In this document: positions 55,409 through 64,000 of the stretch, in pieces | Position numbering within the stretch: position 1 is the stretch's first letter | How the letters are laid out: every line of letters begins with the position of its first letter | Position numbers and translations under genes: made by a program | The notes under the pieces: model-generated | Seen by the model: only the letters and a program-made list of their open reading frames with translations | Databases searched by the model: none | What the model was told of the DNA's origin: nothing | DNA from: Alkalimonas sp. | GTDB taxonomy: Bacteria; Pseudomonadota; Gammaproteobacteria; Enterobacterales; Alteromonadaceae | DNA: 64,000 bases | NCBI RefSeq assembly: GCF_020831925.1 | Contig: NZ_JAFIFQ010000001.1 | Location: forward strand, 124,001-188,000 | Direction: 5' to 3'

Positions 55409-56323
55409 CTAGTTCGCCCAGCGCAGCTGATTTTTACCCTGTTGTTTGGCTTGATACAACATGTCATCGGCAGGCTTAATGGCGGCTTCTAGCTGTTGGT
55501 GTTGTGCCGGCATGCAGCTGACGCCGCCGGCACTCAGTGTAATGATGTCGCTGACTGGGGAATAATCGTGGCGAATGTGTAAGTCTTTGACTTGTTGCAA
55601 GCAAAACTCAATCAGTTGATGACTGCCATCCTCGTTGCTTTCAGGCAACAAAATCACAAACTCTTCGCCACCGTAACGGGCGATAAAGTCATTCGGTCGC
55701 TTCAGGCTATTTTTTAACGTGTTGGCCACCAGATGCAATATTTTGTCGCCTGCAGCGTGCCCATAATGGTCGTTGTATTCTTTAAAATGGTCAATATCCA
55801 ACATTACGACACTCAGTGAGCTTTGTTGCCGTGCTGCACTGCGCCAATACAGATCCAGCACCTGAGCATATTTACGGCGATTGGCAATGCCGGTCAGTGG
55901 GTCGATGTGGGCCAGCTGCTCCAACATTCGGCGTTGCCGTGCCAGCTGCAAGTGCAAACGTACCCGTGCCTGTACGATGGCGGTATGAAAGGGTTTGTAT
56001 ATGTAGTCGCAGGCACCTAGGTGAAGGCCTTGCTCTTCGTGGCTGCTGTCATTCAGGGCGGTGATAAAAATCACCGGGATGCCGCTGGTCAGGCTCTGGT
56101 GTTTGAGGGTTTTTATCAATTCAAAACCGCTTGTTTCTGGCATCAGCACATCCAGTAAAATCAAGTCGGGTTGATACTCAATGGCTTTTCGCAAGCCTTG
56201 CTCTGCCGATTGTGCCAGCATCACATCGACATCCTGACGTAAAATATCGCCCAGGACTTTCAGGTTGGTTTTCTGATCATCGATGATCAAGACACGCTGT
56301 CTGCCAGTAGCTGGTTCGCTCAT
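55409..56323 (-). CDS. Response-regulator diguanylate cyclase (REC-GGDEF)
   Basis: A 304-residue two-domain protein. REC (residues 10-125): VLIIDDQKTN acidic pair, phospho-acceptor Asp58 in LILLDVLMPE and the Lys of YIYKPF. GGDEF (135-300): DPLTGIANRR, MLDIDHFKEYND, and the active GGEEF at 218-222, with RPND at 209-212, five residues upstream, as a product-inhibition site. It should therefore make cyclic di-GMP from GTP with feedback control. AAGAGGAAAC before ATG 56323 fixes the start; a longer frame exists inside the upstream gene. It follows the giant hybrid kinase gene after 19 bases, so the kinase is its probable partner. Confidence 0.92.
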   Translation of the reverse strand: MSEPATGRQRVLIIDDQKTNLKVLGDILRQDVDVMLAQSAEQGLRKAIEYQPDLILLDVLMPETSGFELIKTLKHQSLTSGIPVIFITALNDSSHEEQGLHLGACDYIYKPFHTAIVQARVRLHLQLARQRRMLEQLAHIDPLTGIANRRKYAQVLDLYWRSAARQQSSLSVVMLDIDHFKEYNDHYGHAAGDKILHLVANTLKNSLKRPNDFIARYGGEEFVILLPESNEDGSHQLIEFCLQQVKDLHIRHDYSPVSDIITLSAGGVSCMPAQHQQLEAAIKPADDMLYQAKQQGKNQLRWAN

Positions 56324-56342
56324 GTTTCCTCTTACATCCTTG

Positions 56343-59300
56343 CTATGCTGTTTCCAATTGCTGCAGCAACGCCTGCAGCTGTTGGCTAGCCAGTTCAAAC
56401 TCCACATCGGCTACAGTATGGCTTAGTTCTGCAATCTTTGCATAGAATTCAGAGGCTTTGCTCAATTCCATCAGTCGCTCCAACAGGCGATCAGCCGCAA
56501 AGTCGGATTGTTCCAGCATCGGCTTTAACTGCAGAAGTTCCTGTTTAAGCTCAGCTTTACTCAGAGGTTGCCTGGCAGGCGGTTCAAACTGCTGCTGTTT
56601 GCTCGCTAGCAGGTCAAGCAATTGTTCAAGCTGAATCAGCAGGGGGGGCAAGGCGCTGCAATCGGGTTGTGTTTGGCGAAGCCGGGCTTCCATTTGATTG
56701 CATTGCTCAGCAATGTTAAAGGCACCAATATAGGCGGCCGCCGCTTTCAGTGAGTGCATTTCCCGCAGCAGGCCATGGATATCCTGATGCTGCAGTTGAT
56801 GGCGTAACTTCTCTGGTAACCCCTTATGTTCATTGTAAAAAATATGCAGTAGGCTTGGGTAGATAGCCGCTTGAGGCCCGAGGTTTGTGCGTGCCTTAAG
56901 CTCATTAAGTAGCATCTCTTGTTCTGCACCTTTGGGTGCAGGCACAGTCTGGTCGGCTGGTTCAGCTGTAGGTGAAGTCTTGACTGGTGCAACAGCCAGC
57001 ATGCGGACTCCCAAAAAGCTTTGCAGGGTTTGGTACAGCTGTTCCGGCTCGATGGGCTTGGTTAGATGAGCATTCATACCAACTGCCAGGCTTTTTTCAA
57101 TATCATCCTGTAATGCGTGAGCAGTCATTGCGATCACGGGTAAAGAGGTTAGTTTGAGTTCCTGACGTATTTTCCGGCAAGCGGTCAGGCCATCCATGTG
57201 CGGCATTTGAATGTCCATCAGCACCAGATCGTAGTGCTGTTGCTGAAGCAATTGCAAGGCAGCGAGGCCATGTTCAGCGCAGTCGATCTGAGCGTTGGTG
57301 TCTTGCAAGAAACCGAGTGCAACCTGGCGGTTGATCGGGTGATCTTCCACCAACAGCAGGCGCTTCTGGCTCAGATCGGGCACCAGATTTTGCTCCGGTG
57401 TTGCTTGTTCGCTGTTGCCAGCTTGCTGCTGATACAATAACGGACTGATGGCATCCAGCAACATGGAGTAATTGACCGGCTTCTCCAGGAAGTGTTCAAT
57501 CTTCACATCGGCCATACTGGCTTTGGCCTGGGCTTTGTCGTAGGCCGATACCATTAAAATATGCGGGCTTCTTGAACCAAGCCGTTGTTGAATGCTGCGG
57601 GTGGTTTCGATGCCATCCATACCGGGCATGCGCCAATCCATCAACACAAAGTCATAAGCGGTCTGATTGGCTTCGGCCCTTTCAATCCGTTCAATCGCAT
57701 CCATACCATTGCTGCATTGCTCAGCCTGAACTCCCAATTCATCCAGTTGTTTGAGCAACACCATGCGGGTCAGAGCCATATCGTCTACAACTAAAGCTTT
57801 TAACTGACGTTTTGCCAAGGCATGGTGTTTTTGGCTGGGTTGCTCGGCCGATACACTCAACTCGATGGTGAAGTAAAAGGTGGTACCATAACCTGCCTCA
57901 CTTTCCAGCCAGATTTCACCCTGCATCAGTTCACACAACTGTTTGCAGATGGTCAGCCCCAGGCCGGAACCACCATACCTGCGAGTAATGGACTCATCGG
58001 CCTGATTAAACGACTTAAACAATTTTTGTTGTTGTTGCTCAGTCATACCGATGCCGGTGTCGGTGACTGAACCATGCAGTTTATAACGACCTTCAGGTTG
58101 CCTGCTGCCATGCAGCATCAGGCAGACAGAGCCCGAATCGGTAAACTTAATGGCATTGTTTAGCAGGTTTACCAGCAATTGCTGAATCCGTAATGAGTCA
58201 CCTAACAGCTCGGTAGGAATTTCGGCCGATAAATCCGATACCAACTCCAGCCCTTTGCTGTGGGCTTTGAGTGCTGTCATATGAATGGCTTGTTGTACCA
58301 CCTGACTGAGCGAGAAACGATTTTTTTCCAGAGTGAGTTTGCCAGCCTCTACCTTGGAAAAATCCAGAATATCGTTGATAAGACTTAGCAGCATCTCGCC
58401 TGAACCACGGATCTTTTTCAGGTAATCCTGCTGTTCCGGATCCTGACAGCTTTTACTGGCTAGCCGGCTTAAACCAATCACGGCATTGATAGGCGTTCGA
58501 ATTTCATGGCTCATTCTGGCCAAGAAGGCTGACTTTGCCTCGGTAGCCGCTTCAGCGCGGATTTTTGCTTGGGCCAGCTCACGGGTGCGGCTGGCTATTT
58601 TTTGTTCCAGGTTCTTGTTGGCTTCCAACAATTGTTGTGATAAACGGGTGTTTTCAAACAAAATAGCGGTTTGGTTCGCCAACAACTGCAACACCTTAAC
58701 GCGTTCTTGCTGGAAGGCACCTATCAGCTTTTGATGTTGCAGATAAAGAATACCCCGGAAGCTGTCGTTTACCACAATGGGGATGCAAAGCACGGCGCAA
58801 GGACGGTTCTTGGCGGCAGCAAAAATGCTGCTCTGGCTGGTATCGTTGATCAGCCTGCTTGTTTTGCTGCGCTGCACCAGATTCAGCAATTTTTCGGGCA
58901 ACAGGGGAGGCTCCGCCAGCGTACAGGCTTGCAGCTGAAGTTGATCTTTTTCCGACAACATCAGCAGACAAGCATCTTCAGCACCGGCATTTTCTGCCAT
59001 CAGCTGCAACATCCTGAGTAAAAATGCATCCAGATCCACTCGTCCGGTCAGCGTTTCAGCGGCTTTTAACACCGATGCCAGATCCAACTGATGGTCGACC
59101 TGGCTTTCCTGTTGCGATTGCAGCAAGGGGTGCTGTTTCAGCTCCGGATACTTTTGCTGCAGCTGTTCAGCCTTCGCCAGGCACTTCCAGCTCAGATAAC
59201 TGCTGGTAGCTGCTGCCCTGTGTGCCAGTGCATAGGCCGGTTGCTGTTGGTGCTGCCAGTAATCTGCTGCTAACTCGTGGGCCAGCGCCAAATGCTGTGA

Positions 59301-62300
59301 AAAGCCTTGTTGCTCCGCGCTGACAATGGCTTGCTGGTATAGCTGCCAGGCGCTCGCCTGATGTTTCAGTGCAGCTTGCTCGGCTTGCAGCAACAGCACT
59401 TTATGCTGATAGTTCTGTGGGCATTGTTTGGCCCAGTTCTGTAGTTTTTCCAGGCTGTCCTGTAGCCGTTGCTGCCATGATTGCTGTGGGTCATCAGGCG
59501 CTATTTTCAGTTGCCTGGCTGCAGCTAATCCACGGAAAAAGTAGAACTCCGTTTGGTGGTACAAAGCCAACGCCACATCCACCAAGGGCTCTGCTTGCTG
59601 CAGGTGTGTTGCTTCCTCGCCGGTGTCAAACCAGTAGGCATGCATCAACTTCAGAAGGTGGTAACAAAAAAGCAGGGTGGTGTTGTGCGGTTGATGAAGC
59701 TCAGGGAGTTGGCTTGACTCTTGGAAAGCATCTCCTTCCAGTAAGTGAGCATTGTCTGCTGGCCCCTGCAGGGCCACAGTAGATTGATGCCACAGCTGAC
59801 AAAAAGCCAGATTGTAAGGGAACTGCTTCTCGGTCAGGAATTGAATGCTTTGCTCGCCATAGCGCTGAACCTTGTCCAGTGCTTGTCCACTCAGTACCCG
59901 GTAAAAGCTGGCAAAAAGTACCGAGTGTGCCGCGTACTCCAGTTGGCCATCTTTCAGCCCCAGTTGTTGGCTCTCCTCCAGGGCTTCGAGCGAGTCTGTC
60001 AGCGGGGCATTCCAGGGCAACACGGCCGCGGCTCGTTGAAAGTGCAGCTGAGCCCTAAATTTACCTGCGAAACTAGCATCGACCTGCAGTGCCAGATCGG
60101 CAAATTCCAACGCTTTGTCGTGCTGGCCAAACAGGGCGATTAAGTGCATGGCATGGCCAAGATAGGCCAATGCTGAGGCATTGCTGTGTCCCTGTTGAAG
60201 GCTTATAGCCATCAGCTGATAGCTAACTGTCATATAGTGCAGTGGGCTAATAATGTATGCCACTGTGAACAGCATACCGAGGATCTCCATGACCTGGAGT
60301 TGCAATGGATCCTTGACTTCGGGGTGCTGCAGCAGGCTGGCGATTCTATCGGCGTCGTATTCTTTCAATAGCTCTGGGTATTGCCGAACGATGCCTTCAT
60401 CAATACGAATATCCAGACCAACGGCTTGCAATTGTTGACTGGCCAGATCGTAAGCTTCATGCAGCTGGTTCTGAGCAAACAGAATCAGTACTTGTTGCTG
60501 GCAGTTTTGCAGACGTTGCACTGGCTCCTGACAGACCTCCGCCAGTTGCTGGCAGTTCTCCCAAGCGAGCTGATAGTTCTGGCTAAGGTAGGCACTGCGG
60601 GCCAATCCAAGCAATATATCTGTCTGTAACCGTGGTTCTGGTTGCTGGTCCAGCAGCGATTTTGCTTGTTGCAACAGGCGCTGGGCACTGTGATAGGCAT
60701 TGCTGGAGAGCGCTTTTTGACCGGCCAATAGATTGAGCTCTGCCAATCGCCCGGCAGTGCAGTGGGTCAGGCTTAACGGTAAGGCTGCATTGAAATGATG
60801 AATGTAACTCAGTACTTCCGAGTTTTGTTGTTCTGGTGAGAGCTTGTTGTATTGATGCAATGCAATCTGTAAGTTCAGCTGCTGCAAATTAGCTTGATCG
60901 CTCAGTTGAAATGCAGCTTGCTGCAAGCGGTCATGTGCAAAACGAACGGCATCCAATGCTTTGCCATCAGCAGTGGTATAAGCAATCAGAATGCCACTGT
61001 TAATGGCCTCTGTTAGCTCCTGTTCGAGTTCAGATAAGCTAATCTCGGCCAGCTCTGCCAGTTGTTGGATGCTGGCGCTTTCACCCAGCAAAGCTATCCA
61101 TTGAAATAAACGTTGTATCCGAGCTGGAAATCGGGACAAGCGCTCTGAGGTAATAGCAGCATGATTGTCGGTGATGTTGAGGTGCGCAATGGCCTTGCTG
61201 TCCCATTGCCAGCCTGTGGATTGTTCGTGTTGCAATAGCTGAGTTTCATACAACTTTTGCATCAACTGTTTTAGATAAAAGGGGTTGCCGCTGGTTTTTT
61301 GCAGCAACAACTCAGCCAGGGTGACCACCTCATCGGGACTGGTTTGCAGCGTATCAGACACCAGCTTTAAAATTGACTGGCTGGATAAAGGCTTTAGCTC
61401 CAGTTGGTGCTGCTCCAGTCCACTTCGCTTTAGGGCGTCGAGGGTGAAGCTCAGTGGATGCTGGTCTTGTACTTCATTGTCACGATAACTAAGCAGCAGA
61501 AGTAGACGTAACTTATCACCTTCAGTGACCAGTTGTTCCAGCCAGCGCAATGTAGCTCTATCAGCCCATTGCAGGTCATCCAAAAACAGAATCAAACTGT
61601 AGCCTTGCTCTGCAACCACCTGCAGCAAACGGAAGGTCAGTTGGTCGAAACGTCTTAACTCGGTAATACCGGTTGCGTGATGCTGGGCATGCTTTTCTGG
61701 TTGCAATAAAGGTTGCCATTCTGGTGCCAGCTCACACAGCAGGTGCGCATCGCCTGCCGCGGCATCTTGGAGTTGTTGACGCCAATGCTGCAGGGCGTCT
61801 GCCGGCTCTTGCAAAATAGCCTCGGCCAGTTGGGCCAGGGCAGCACTTAAGGCAGAGTAAAAGCGATTCTGCAGGTATTGATCTTGCTTACCCTGAATAA
61901 AAAAACTGTCGGTGCCCAAGGTTTTCGGAGGTAATTGTTCGATCAGGCTGGTTTTACCTGAGCCTGAATAGCCTCGGACCACTACCAATTGGCTGCCAGC
62001 ACCACGACTGATCTGGTTAAAAGCCTGAAGCAGGGTGTCGACATCGTGTTCCCGTTCGTAGAGATGGTCAGAGAAAGGCAGGCGTTGCATGCCACTATGC
62101 AGGGAGGGTGTGAACGGGCTTTCTCCATGGTCGGGTACTAGGCATCTTTCGAAGTCATTAAGCACGGCCGCTACGGATTGATAGCGGTGGTTAGGATCTT
62201 TTTGCAACAACGCCTGAATAATGAGTTGCAAACGGTCATCCTTTGCCGTTTGTTGCTGTGTTAAAGGCTTGGGAATTTTAGCAATATGAGCGTGAATTAA

Positions 62301-62918
62301 AGCCAGAGGGTCTTGCTGGGCAAAAGGAAACTCACCTGCCAGCAATGCATAGGCAAGGACGCCCAGACTGTATAAATCAGCGCGTTGATCCAGCGGGCAA
62401 TTGATCCTGCCACTGGCTTCAGGTGCCAGGGTTCGTAAGCTTTGCAAGGTTAAGGTTGTATTGCCAAGGCCCGGACGAACGGTTTGCAGGGTGGATGCCT
62501 GGGGGCAGCTCAGCAATAAAACCTGGTTGCCATCCTGGGACCAAAACAATGCTTCGGCACTTAGCTCCTTGAAAATATAACCAGCCTGATGAGCTTGCAG
62601 CAAGAGTCGGGTAAGGGCAATAATAGCGTTCAGCGCTAAATGTTGGCCTTGCGTTTGGATATGCTGTTGCAGTTGGCTAAAGCTCAGTGGGCATTGCGCT
62701 GCTGAAAACACCTGATAATACCAGTGCTCGTCATCAAACTCGGCCAGAGAGGGCGCAAGAAAGCCAGGTCGGCCTGGCTGCAACCTGCTGGCGTTCGCTC
62801 TTGCTTGTTGCAGCAAGAACACCTTGCCAAGCTCTGCATGTTCGGCTTGAAAAACCAGATGTTCAGAACCTAAGGGAGCCAGCTCATTGATAGGACTGAA
62901 TTCAGCAAGTTGGTGCAT
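56343..62918 (-). CDS. Giant hybrid histidine kinase with N-terminal pseudokinase
   Basis: A 2191-residue soluble protein. Domain order: Ser/Thr-kinase fold (about 10-265) lacking catalytic residues; STAND-type AAA ATPase (285-560) with Walker A GYSGSGKTSL (Lys322) and Walker B LILFLDDLQWADR; helical repeats of TPR type (about 640-1250); GAF (about 1290-1425); coiled coil; HisKA with MSHEIRTP, phospho-acceptor His1471; HATPase with NLLNNAIKFT and YGGSGLGLTICKQL; REC1 (Asp1761 in LMDWRMPGMDG), REC2 (Asp1902 in LMDIQMPHMDG) and Hpt (His2055 in EMHSLKAAAAYIG). In kinases of this class the first domain normally has HRDLKP; here the site reads YIFKELSA (Phe116, Lys117, Glu118) and no DFG is seen, though LAPEASGR and ADLYSLGV remain. 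It may sense a ligand through the GAF and STAND parts and pass phosphate to the adjacent REC-GGDEF protein. Confidence 0.9.
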   Translation of the reverse strand: MHQLAEFSPINELAPLGSEHLVFQAEHAELGKVFLLQQARANASRLQPGRPGFLAPSLAEFDDEHWYYQVFSAAQCPLSFSQLQQHIQTQGQHLALNAIIALTRLLLQAHQAGYIFKELSAEALFWSQDGNQVLLLSCPQASTLQTVRPGLGNTTLTLQSLRTLAPEASGRINCPLDQRADLYSLGVLAYALLAGEFPFAQQDPLALIHAHIAKIPKPLTQQQTAKDDRLQLIIQALLQKDPNHRYQSVAAVLNDFERCLVPDHGESPFTPSLHSGMQRLPFSDHLYEREHDVDTLLQAFNQISRGAGSQLVVVRGYSGSGKTSLIEQLPPKTLGTDSFFIQGKQDQYLQNRFYSALSAALAQLAEAILQEPADALQHWRQQLQDAAAGDAHLLCELAPEWQPLLQPEKHAQHHATGITELRRFDQLTFRLLQVVAEQGYSLILFLDDLQWADRATLRWLEQLVTEGDKLRLLLLLSYRDNEVQDQHPLSFTLDALKRSGLEQHQLELKPLSSQSILKLVSDTLQTSPDEVVTLAELLLQKTSGNPFYLKQLMQKLYETQLLQHEQSTGWQWDSKAIAHLNITDNHAAITSERLSRFPARIQRLFQWIALLGESASIQQLAELAEISLSELEQELTEAINSGILIAYTTADGKALDAVRFAHDRLQQAAFQLSDQANLQQLNLQIALHQYNKLSPEQQNSEVLSYIHHFNAALPLSLTHCTAGRLAELNLLAGQKALSSNAYHSAQRLLQQAKSLLDQQPEPRLQTDILLGLARSAYLSQNYQLAWENCQQLAEVCQEPVQRLQNCQQQVLILFAQNQLHEAYDLASQQLQAVGLDIRIDEGIVRQYPELLKEYDADRIASLLQHPEVKDPLQLQVMEILGMLFTVAYIISPLHYMTVSYQLMAISLQQGHSNASALAYLGHAMHLIALFGQHDKALEFADLALQVDASFAGKFRAQLHFQRAAAVLPWNAPLTDSLEALEESQQLGLKDGQLEYAAHSVLFASFYRVLSGQALDKVQRYGEQSIQFLTEKQFPYNLAFCQLWHQSTVALQGPADNAHLLEGDAFQESSQLPELHQPHNTTLLFCYHLLKLMHAYWFDTGEEATHLQQAEPLVDVALALYHQTEFYFFRGLAAARQLKIAPDDPQQSWQQRLQDSLEKLQNWAKQCPQNYQHKVLLLQAEQAALKHQASAWQLYQQAIVSAEQQGFSQHLALAHELAADYWQHQQQPAYALAHRAAATSSYLSWKCLAKAEQLQQKYPELKQHPLLQSQQESQVDHQLDLASVLKAAETLTGRVDLDAFLLRMLQLMAENAGAEDACLLMLSEKDQLQLQACTLAEPPLLPEKLLNLVQRSKTSRLINDTSQSSIFAAAKNRPCAVLCIPIVVNDSFRGILYLQHQKLIGAFQQERVKVLQLLANQTAILFENTRLSQQLLEANKNLEQKIASRTRELAQAKIRAEAATEAKSAFLARMSHEIRTPINAVIGLSRLASKSCQDPEQQDYLKKIRGSGEMLLSLINDILDFSKVEAGKLTLEKNRFSLSQVVQQAIHMTALKAHSKGLELVSDLSAEIPTELLGDSLRIQQLLVNLLNNAIKFTDSGSVCLMLHGSRQPEGRYKLHGSVTDTGIGMTEQQQQKLFKSFNQADESITRRYGGSGLGLTICKQLCELMQGEIWLESEAGYGTTFYFTIELSVSAEQPSQKHHALAKRQLKALVVDDMALTRMVLLKQLDELGVQAEQCSNGMDAIERIERAEANQTAYDFVLMDWRMPGMDGIETTRSIQQRLGSRSPHILMVSAYDKAQAKASMADVKIEHFLEKPVNYSMLLDAISPLLYQQQAGNSEQATPEQNLVPDLSQKRLLLVEDHPINRQVALGFLQDTNAQIDCAEHGLAALQLLQQQHYDLVLMDIQMPHMDGLTACRKIRQELKLTSLPVIAMTAHALQDDIEKSLAVGMNAHLTKPIEPEQLYQTLQSFLGVRMLAVAPVKTSPTAEPADQTVPAPKGAEQEMLLNELKARTNLGPQAAIYPSLLHIFYNEHKGLPEKLRHQLQHQDIHGLLREMHSLKAAAAYIGAFNIAEQCNQMEARLRQTQPDCSALPPLLIQLEQLLDLLASKQQQFEPPARQPLSKAELKQELLQLKPMLEQSDFAADRLLERLMELSKASEFYAKIAELSHTVADVEFELASQQLQALLQQLETA

Positions 62919-63015
62919 CGGTCTCTGCCTTTAACCTCATCGGGATAAGCTTAATCCTATTCGCTCAAACAATAAAGTGCAGTAGACAGATTGGATCGTC
63001 AGTCAGGAATATCGT

Positions 63016-63044
63016 TTGAGTTGTAAACAAGAGTCCGATACTAT
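63016..63044 (+). promoter_or_regulatory. Candidate promoter of the second TonB receptor
   Basis: TTGAGT at 63016-63021, 17-base spacer, TACTAT at 63039-63044. It would leave a leader of about 80 bases before ATG 63130. The 211-base gap between the kinase gene and the receptor holds nothing else I can name. Confidence 0.45.
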
Positions 63045-63129
63045 TTCAAATTGAACTAAAGTACCAGTTTGCCGAAGGGGTACGGCAGCATACACACTGT
63101 GCCGGGACGCACCTGACCAGGAAATGATT

Positions 63130-64000
63130 ATGTTGACTCGCCTTACAGTAACCGCCGCTGCTGTTGCTTTGAGTTGCTTTGGCCCCACCGTTTTGGCTGA
63201 ACAAGTGGCCACAGCCAATAATGATGATGTGGAGCGTATTGAGGTCTTCGCGCAGCGCCGAGGTCAGGATCTGCATGATGTCTCGGTGGCCGTCACCCTG
63301 ATTGATGGCGATTATCTGCAGCAACACCAGTTAAAAGATGCAGTCGAGCTGGCTGCTCTGGTGCCGAATTTTATTGCCAGCCAGGCGGCCGCCGAAGGCA
63401 CCACGCCAGCTTTTACCCTGCGTGGGGTAGGGATGTTCGATTACAACACCTCGACCGTATCGCCTATCGCCATCTACAGCGATGAGGTAGTCAGCGGTGG
63501 CGCTAATTTTCTGACCGGTCAGCTGTTTGATCTTGAGCGGGTGGAAGTTTTGCGTGGCCCACAGGGCACCTTGTTTGGCCGCAACACCACAGGTGGTGCT
63601 GTGCTGTTGCGCTCACGCCTGCCAGAGCATGAGTTTTCCGGCTATCTGCGCGCCAGTGCGGCTGAACAGCAAAGTTACCGCCTGCAGGGCGCGGTCAATG
63701 CCCCTTTGGGAGAAAACACCGCAGCCCGATTTGCCTTTAATTGGCAGGATTATCAATACAGCATGACCAATTTGTTTCCCGGCGCCGATGGCGGCGGTAT
63801 GGAGCAGGCCAGTTTCCGTTTGCTGCTAAGCAGTGAGTGGCTGGGCTGGTCATTGCTGTGGCGTTTGCATTCCGAACATTGGTCTGGTCAGCCCAAGCCG
63901 GTTTACAGTGCCGGTGTTTTCCGCGATCTGGCGAGTGGCGAGCGTTGCAGCCCGGCGGAAGTTGGTAGCCGTCATTGTGTCGATAACTTTGGGTTTTCGG
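63130..64000 (+). CDS. TonB-dependent receptor, 3' end outside window
   Basis: About 290 residues are visible and the frame runs off the right edge. Signal peptide MLTRLTVTAAAVALSCFGPT then VLAEQV, TonB-box-like VERIEVFAQRR, and a plug domain with TPAFTLRGVGMFDYNTST, IAIYSDEVVSGG and LERVEVLRGPQGTLFGRNTT followed by GGAVLL. AGGAA at 63119-63123 is six bases before ATG 63130; the in-frame ATG 63124 is too close to that site. The SVAVTLIDGDYLQQHQLKD opening fits the FecA/CirA-like group in Alteromonadales; the ligand is not readable. Confidence 0.88.
   Translation, partial: MLTRLTVTAAAVALSCFGPTVLAEQVATANNDDVERIEVFAQRRGQDLHDVSVAVTLIDGDYLQQHQLKDAVELAALVPNFIASQAAAEGTTPAFTLRGVGMFDYNTSTVSPIAIYSDEVVSGGANFLTGQLFDLERVEVLRGPQGTLFGRNTTGGAVLLRSRLPEHEFSGYLRASAAEQQSYRLQGAVNAPLGENTAARFAFNWQDYQYSMTNLFPGADGGGMEQASFRLLLSSEWLGWSLLWRLHSEHWSGQPKPVYSAGVFRDLASGERCSPAEVGSRHCVDNFGFS

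Noticed and set aside
1-64000. tRNA, rRNA, CRISPR, insertion sequences, prophage or toxin-antitoxin genes
   Set aside because: I looked for cloverleaf-like ends, regular spaced repeats, transposase or integrase motifs and paired small genes and found none that I can support by eye.

Overview
The window reads as chromosomal DNA of an aquatic gammaproteobacterium, most like the Alteromonadales (Rheinheimera, Alishewanella or Shewanella type). This is inferred from gene content, not from a search: gltA divergent from sdhCDAB-sucABCD, lolCDE, comEC-msbA-lpxK-ycaR-kdsB in the enterobacterial order, mfd next to csiV, an EF-P of the arginine-rhamnosylated type with its EarP, and two TonB-dependent receptors. 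I see no rRNA, tRNA, CRISPR array, insertion sequence or phage gene. Coding density is high and most genes sit in tight or overlapping operons.

Layout. Positions 1-16.5 kb form a surface-polysaccharide locus. It has three glycosyltransferases (the first cut by the window edge), a two-module KpsC-type Kdo transferase, a PglC-like phosphoglycosyl transferase, a DegT aminotransferase, a CapD/PglF-type dehydratase and a yjbEFGH (gfcABCD-like) outer-membrane/periplasmic operon. Facing these on the minus strand are a pyruvyl-transferase-family protein and a Wzx-type flippase, directly downstream of the ribosome-assembly GTPase gene rbgA. Positions 17.6-24.3 kb (minus strand) carry a small membrane protein and a compact run PilZ protein - agmatine deiminase - mfd - csiV. 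Positions 24.4-35.6 kb are envelope biogenesis on the plus strand: lolCDE, then comEC, msbA, lpxK, ycaR, kdsB, an RluA-type pseudouridine synthase and tcdA, with a DUF2062 gene and a csdE-like gene on the minus strand. Positions 36.2-47.9 kb hold the TCA-cycle block gltA / sdhCDAB / sucAB / sucCD, followed by a self-contained TonB receptor unit (48.0-50.5 kb) and glnS. Positions 52.3-55.4 kb hold a DUF3185 protein and the run unknown gene - membrane gene - earP - efp. Positions 55.4-62.9 kb (minus strand) hold a 2191-residue hybrid histidine kinase with a dead kinase domain at its N-terminus, and a REC-GGDEF diguanylate cyclase 19 bases downstream. The window ends inside a second TonB receptor.

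How the parts connect. KdsB makes CMP-Kdo, which lipid A-core synthesis uses and which would also be the donor for the KpsC-type enzyme. The CapD/PglF dehydratase and the DegT aminotransferase form a route to a UDP-4-amino-4,6-dideoxy-HexNAc type sugar that the PglC-like enzyme could load on undecaprenyl phosphate. MsbA and LolCDE serve lipid A and lipoprotein export. EarP modifies Arg32 of the adjacent EF-P. The giant hybrid kinase and the REC-GGDEF protein probably form one signalling pathway ending in cyclic di-GMP.

The best candidates for something new are the mixed polysaccharide locus, the pseudokinase/STAND/phosphorelay protein paired with a diguanylate cyclase, the ComEC with a broken metallo-hydrolase site, and the unknown two-gene module fused by a one-base overlap and lying directly before earP-efp. 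All functional statements rest on motif reading by eye; no database search was run.
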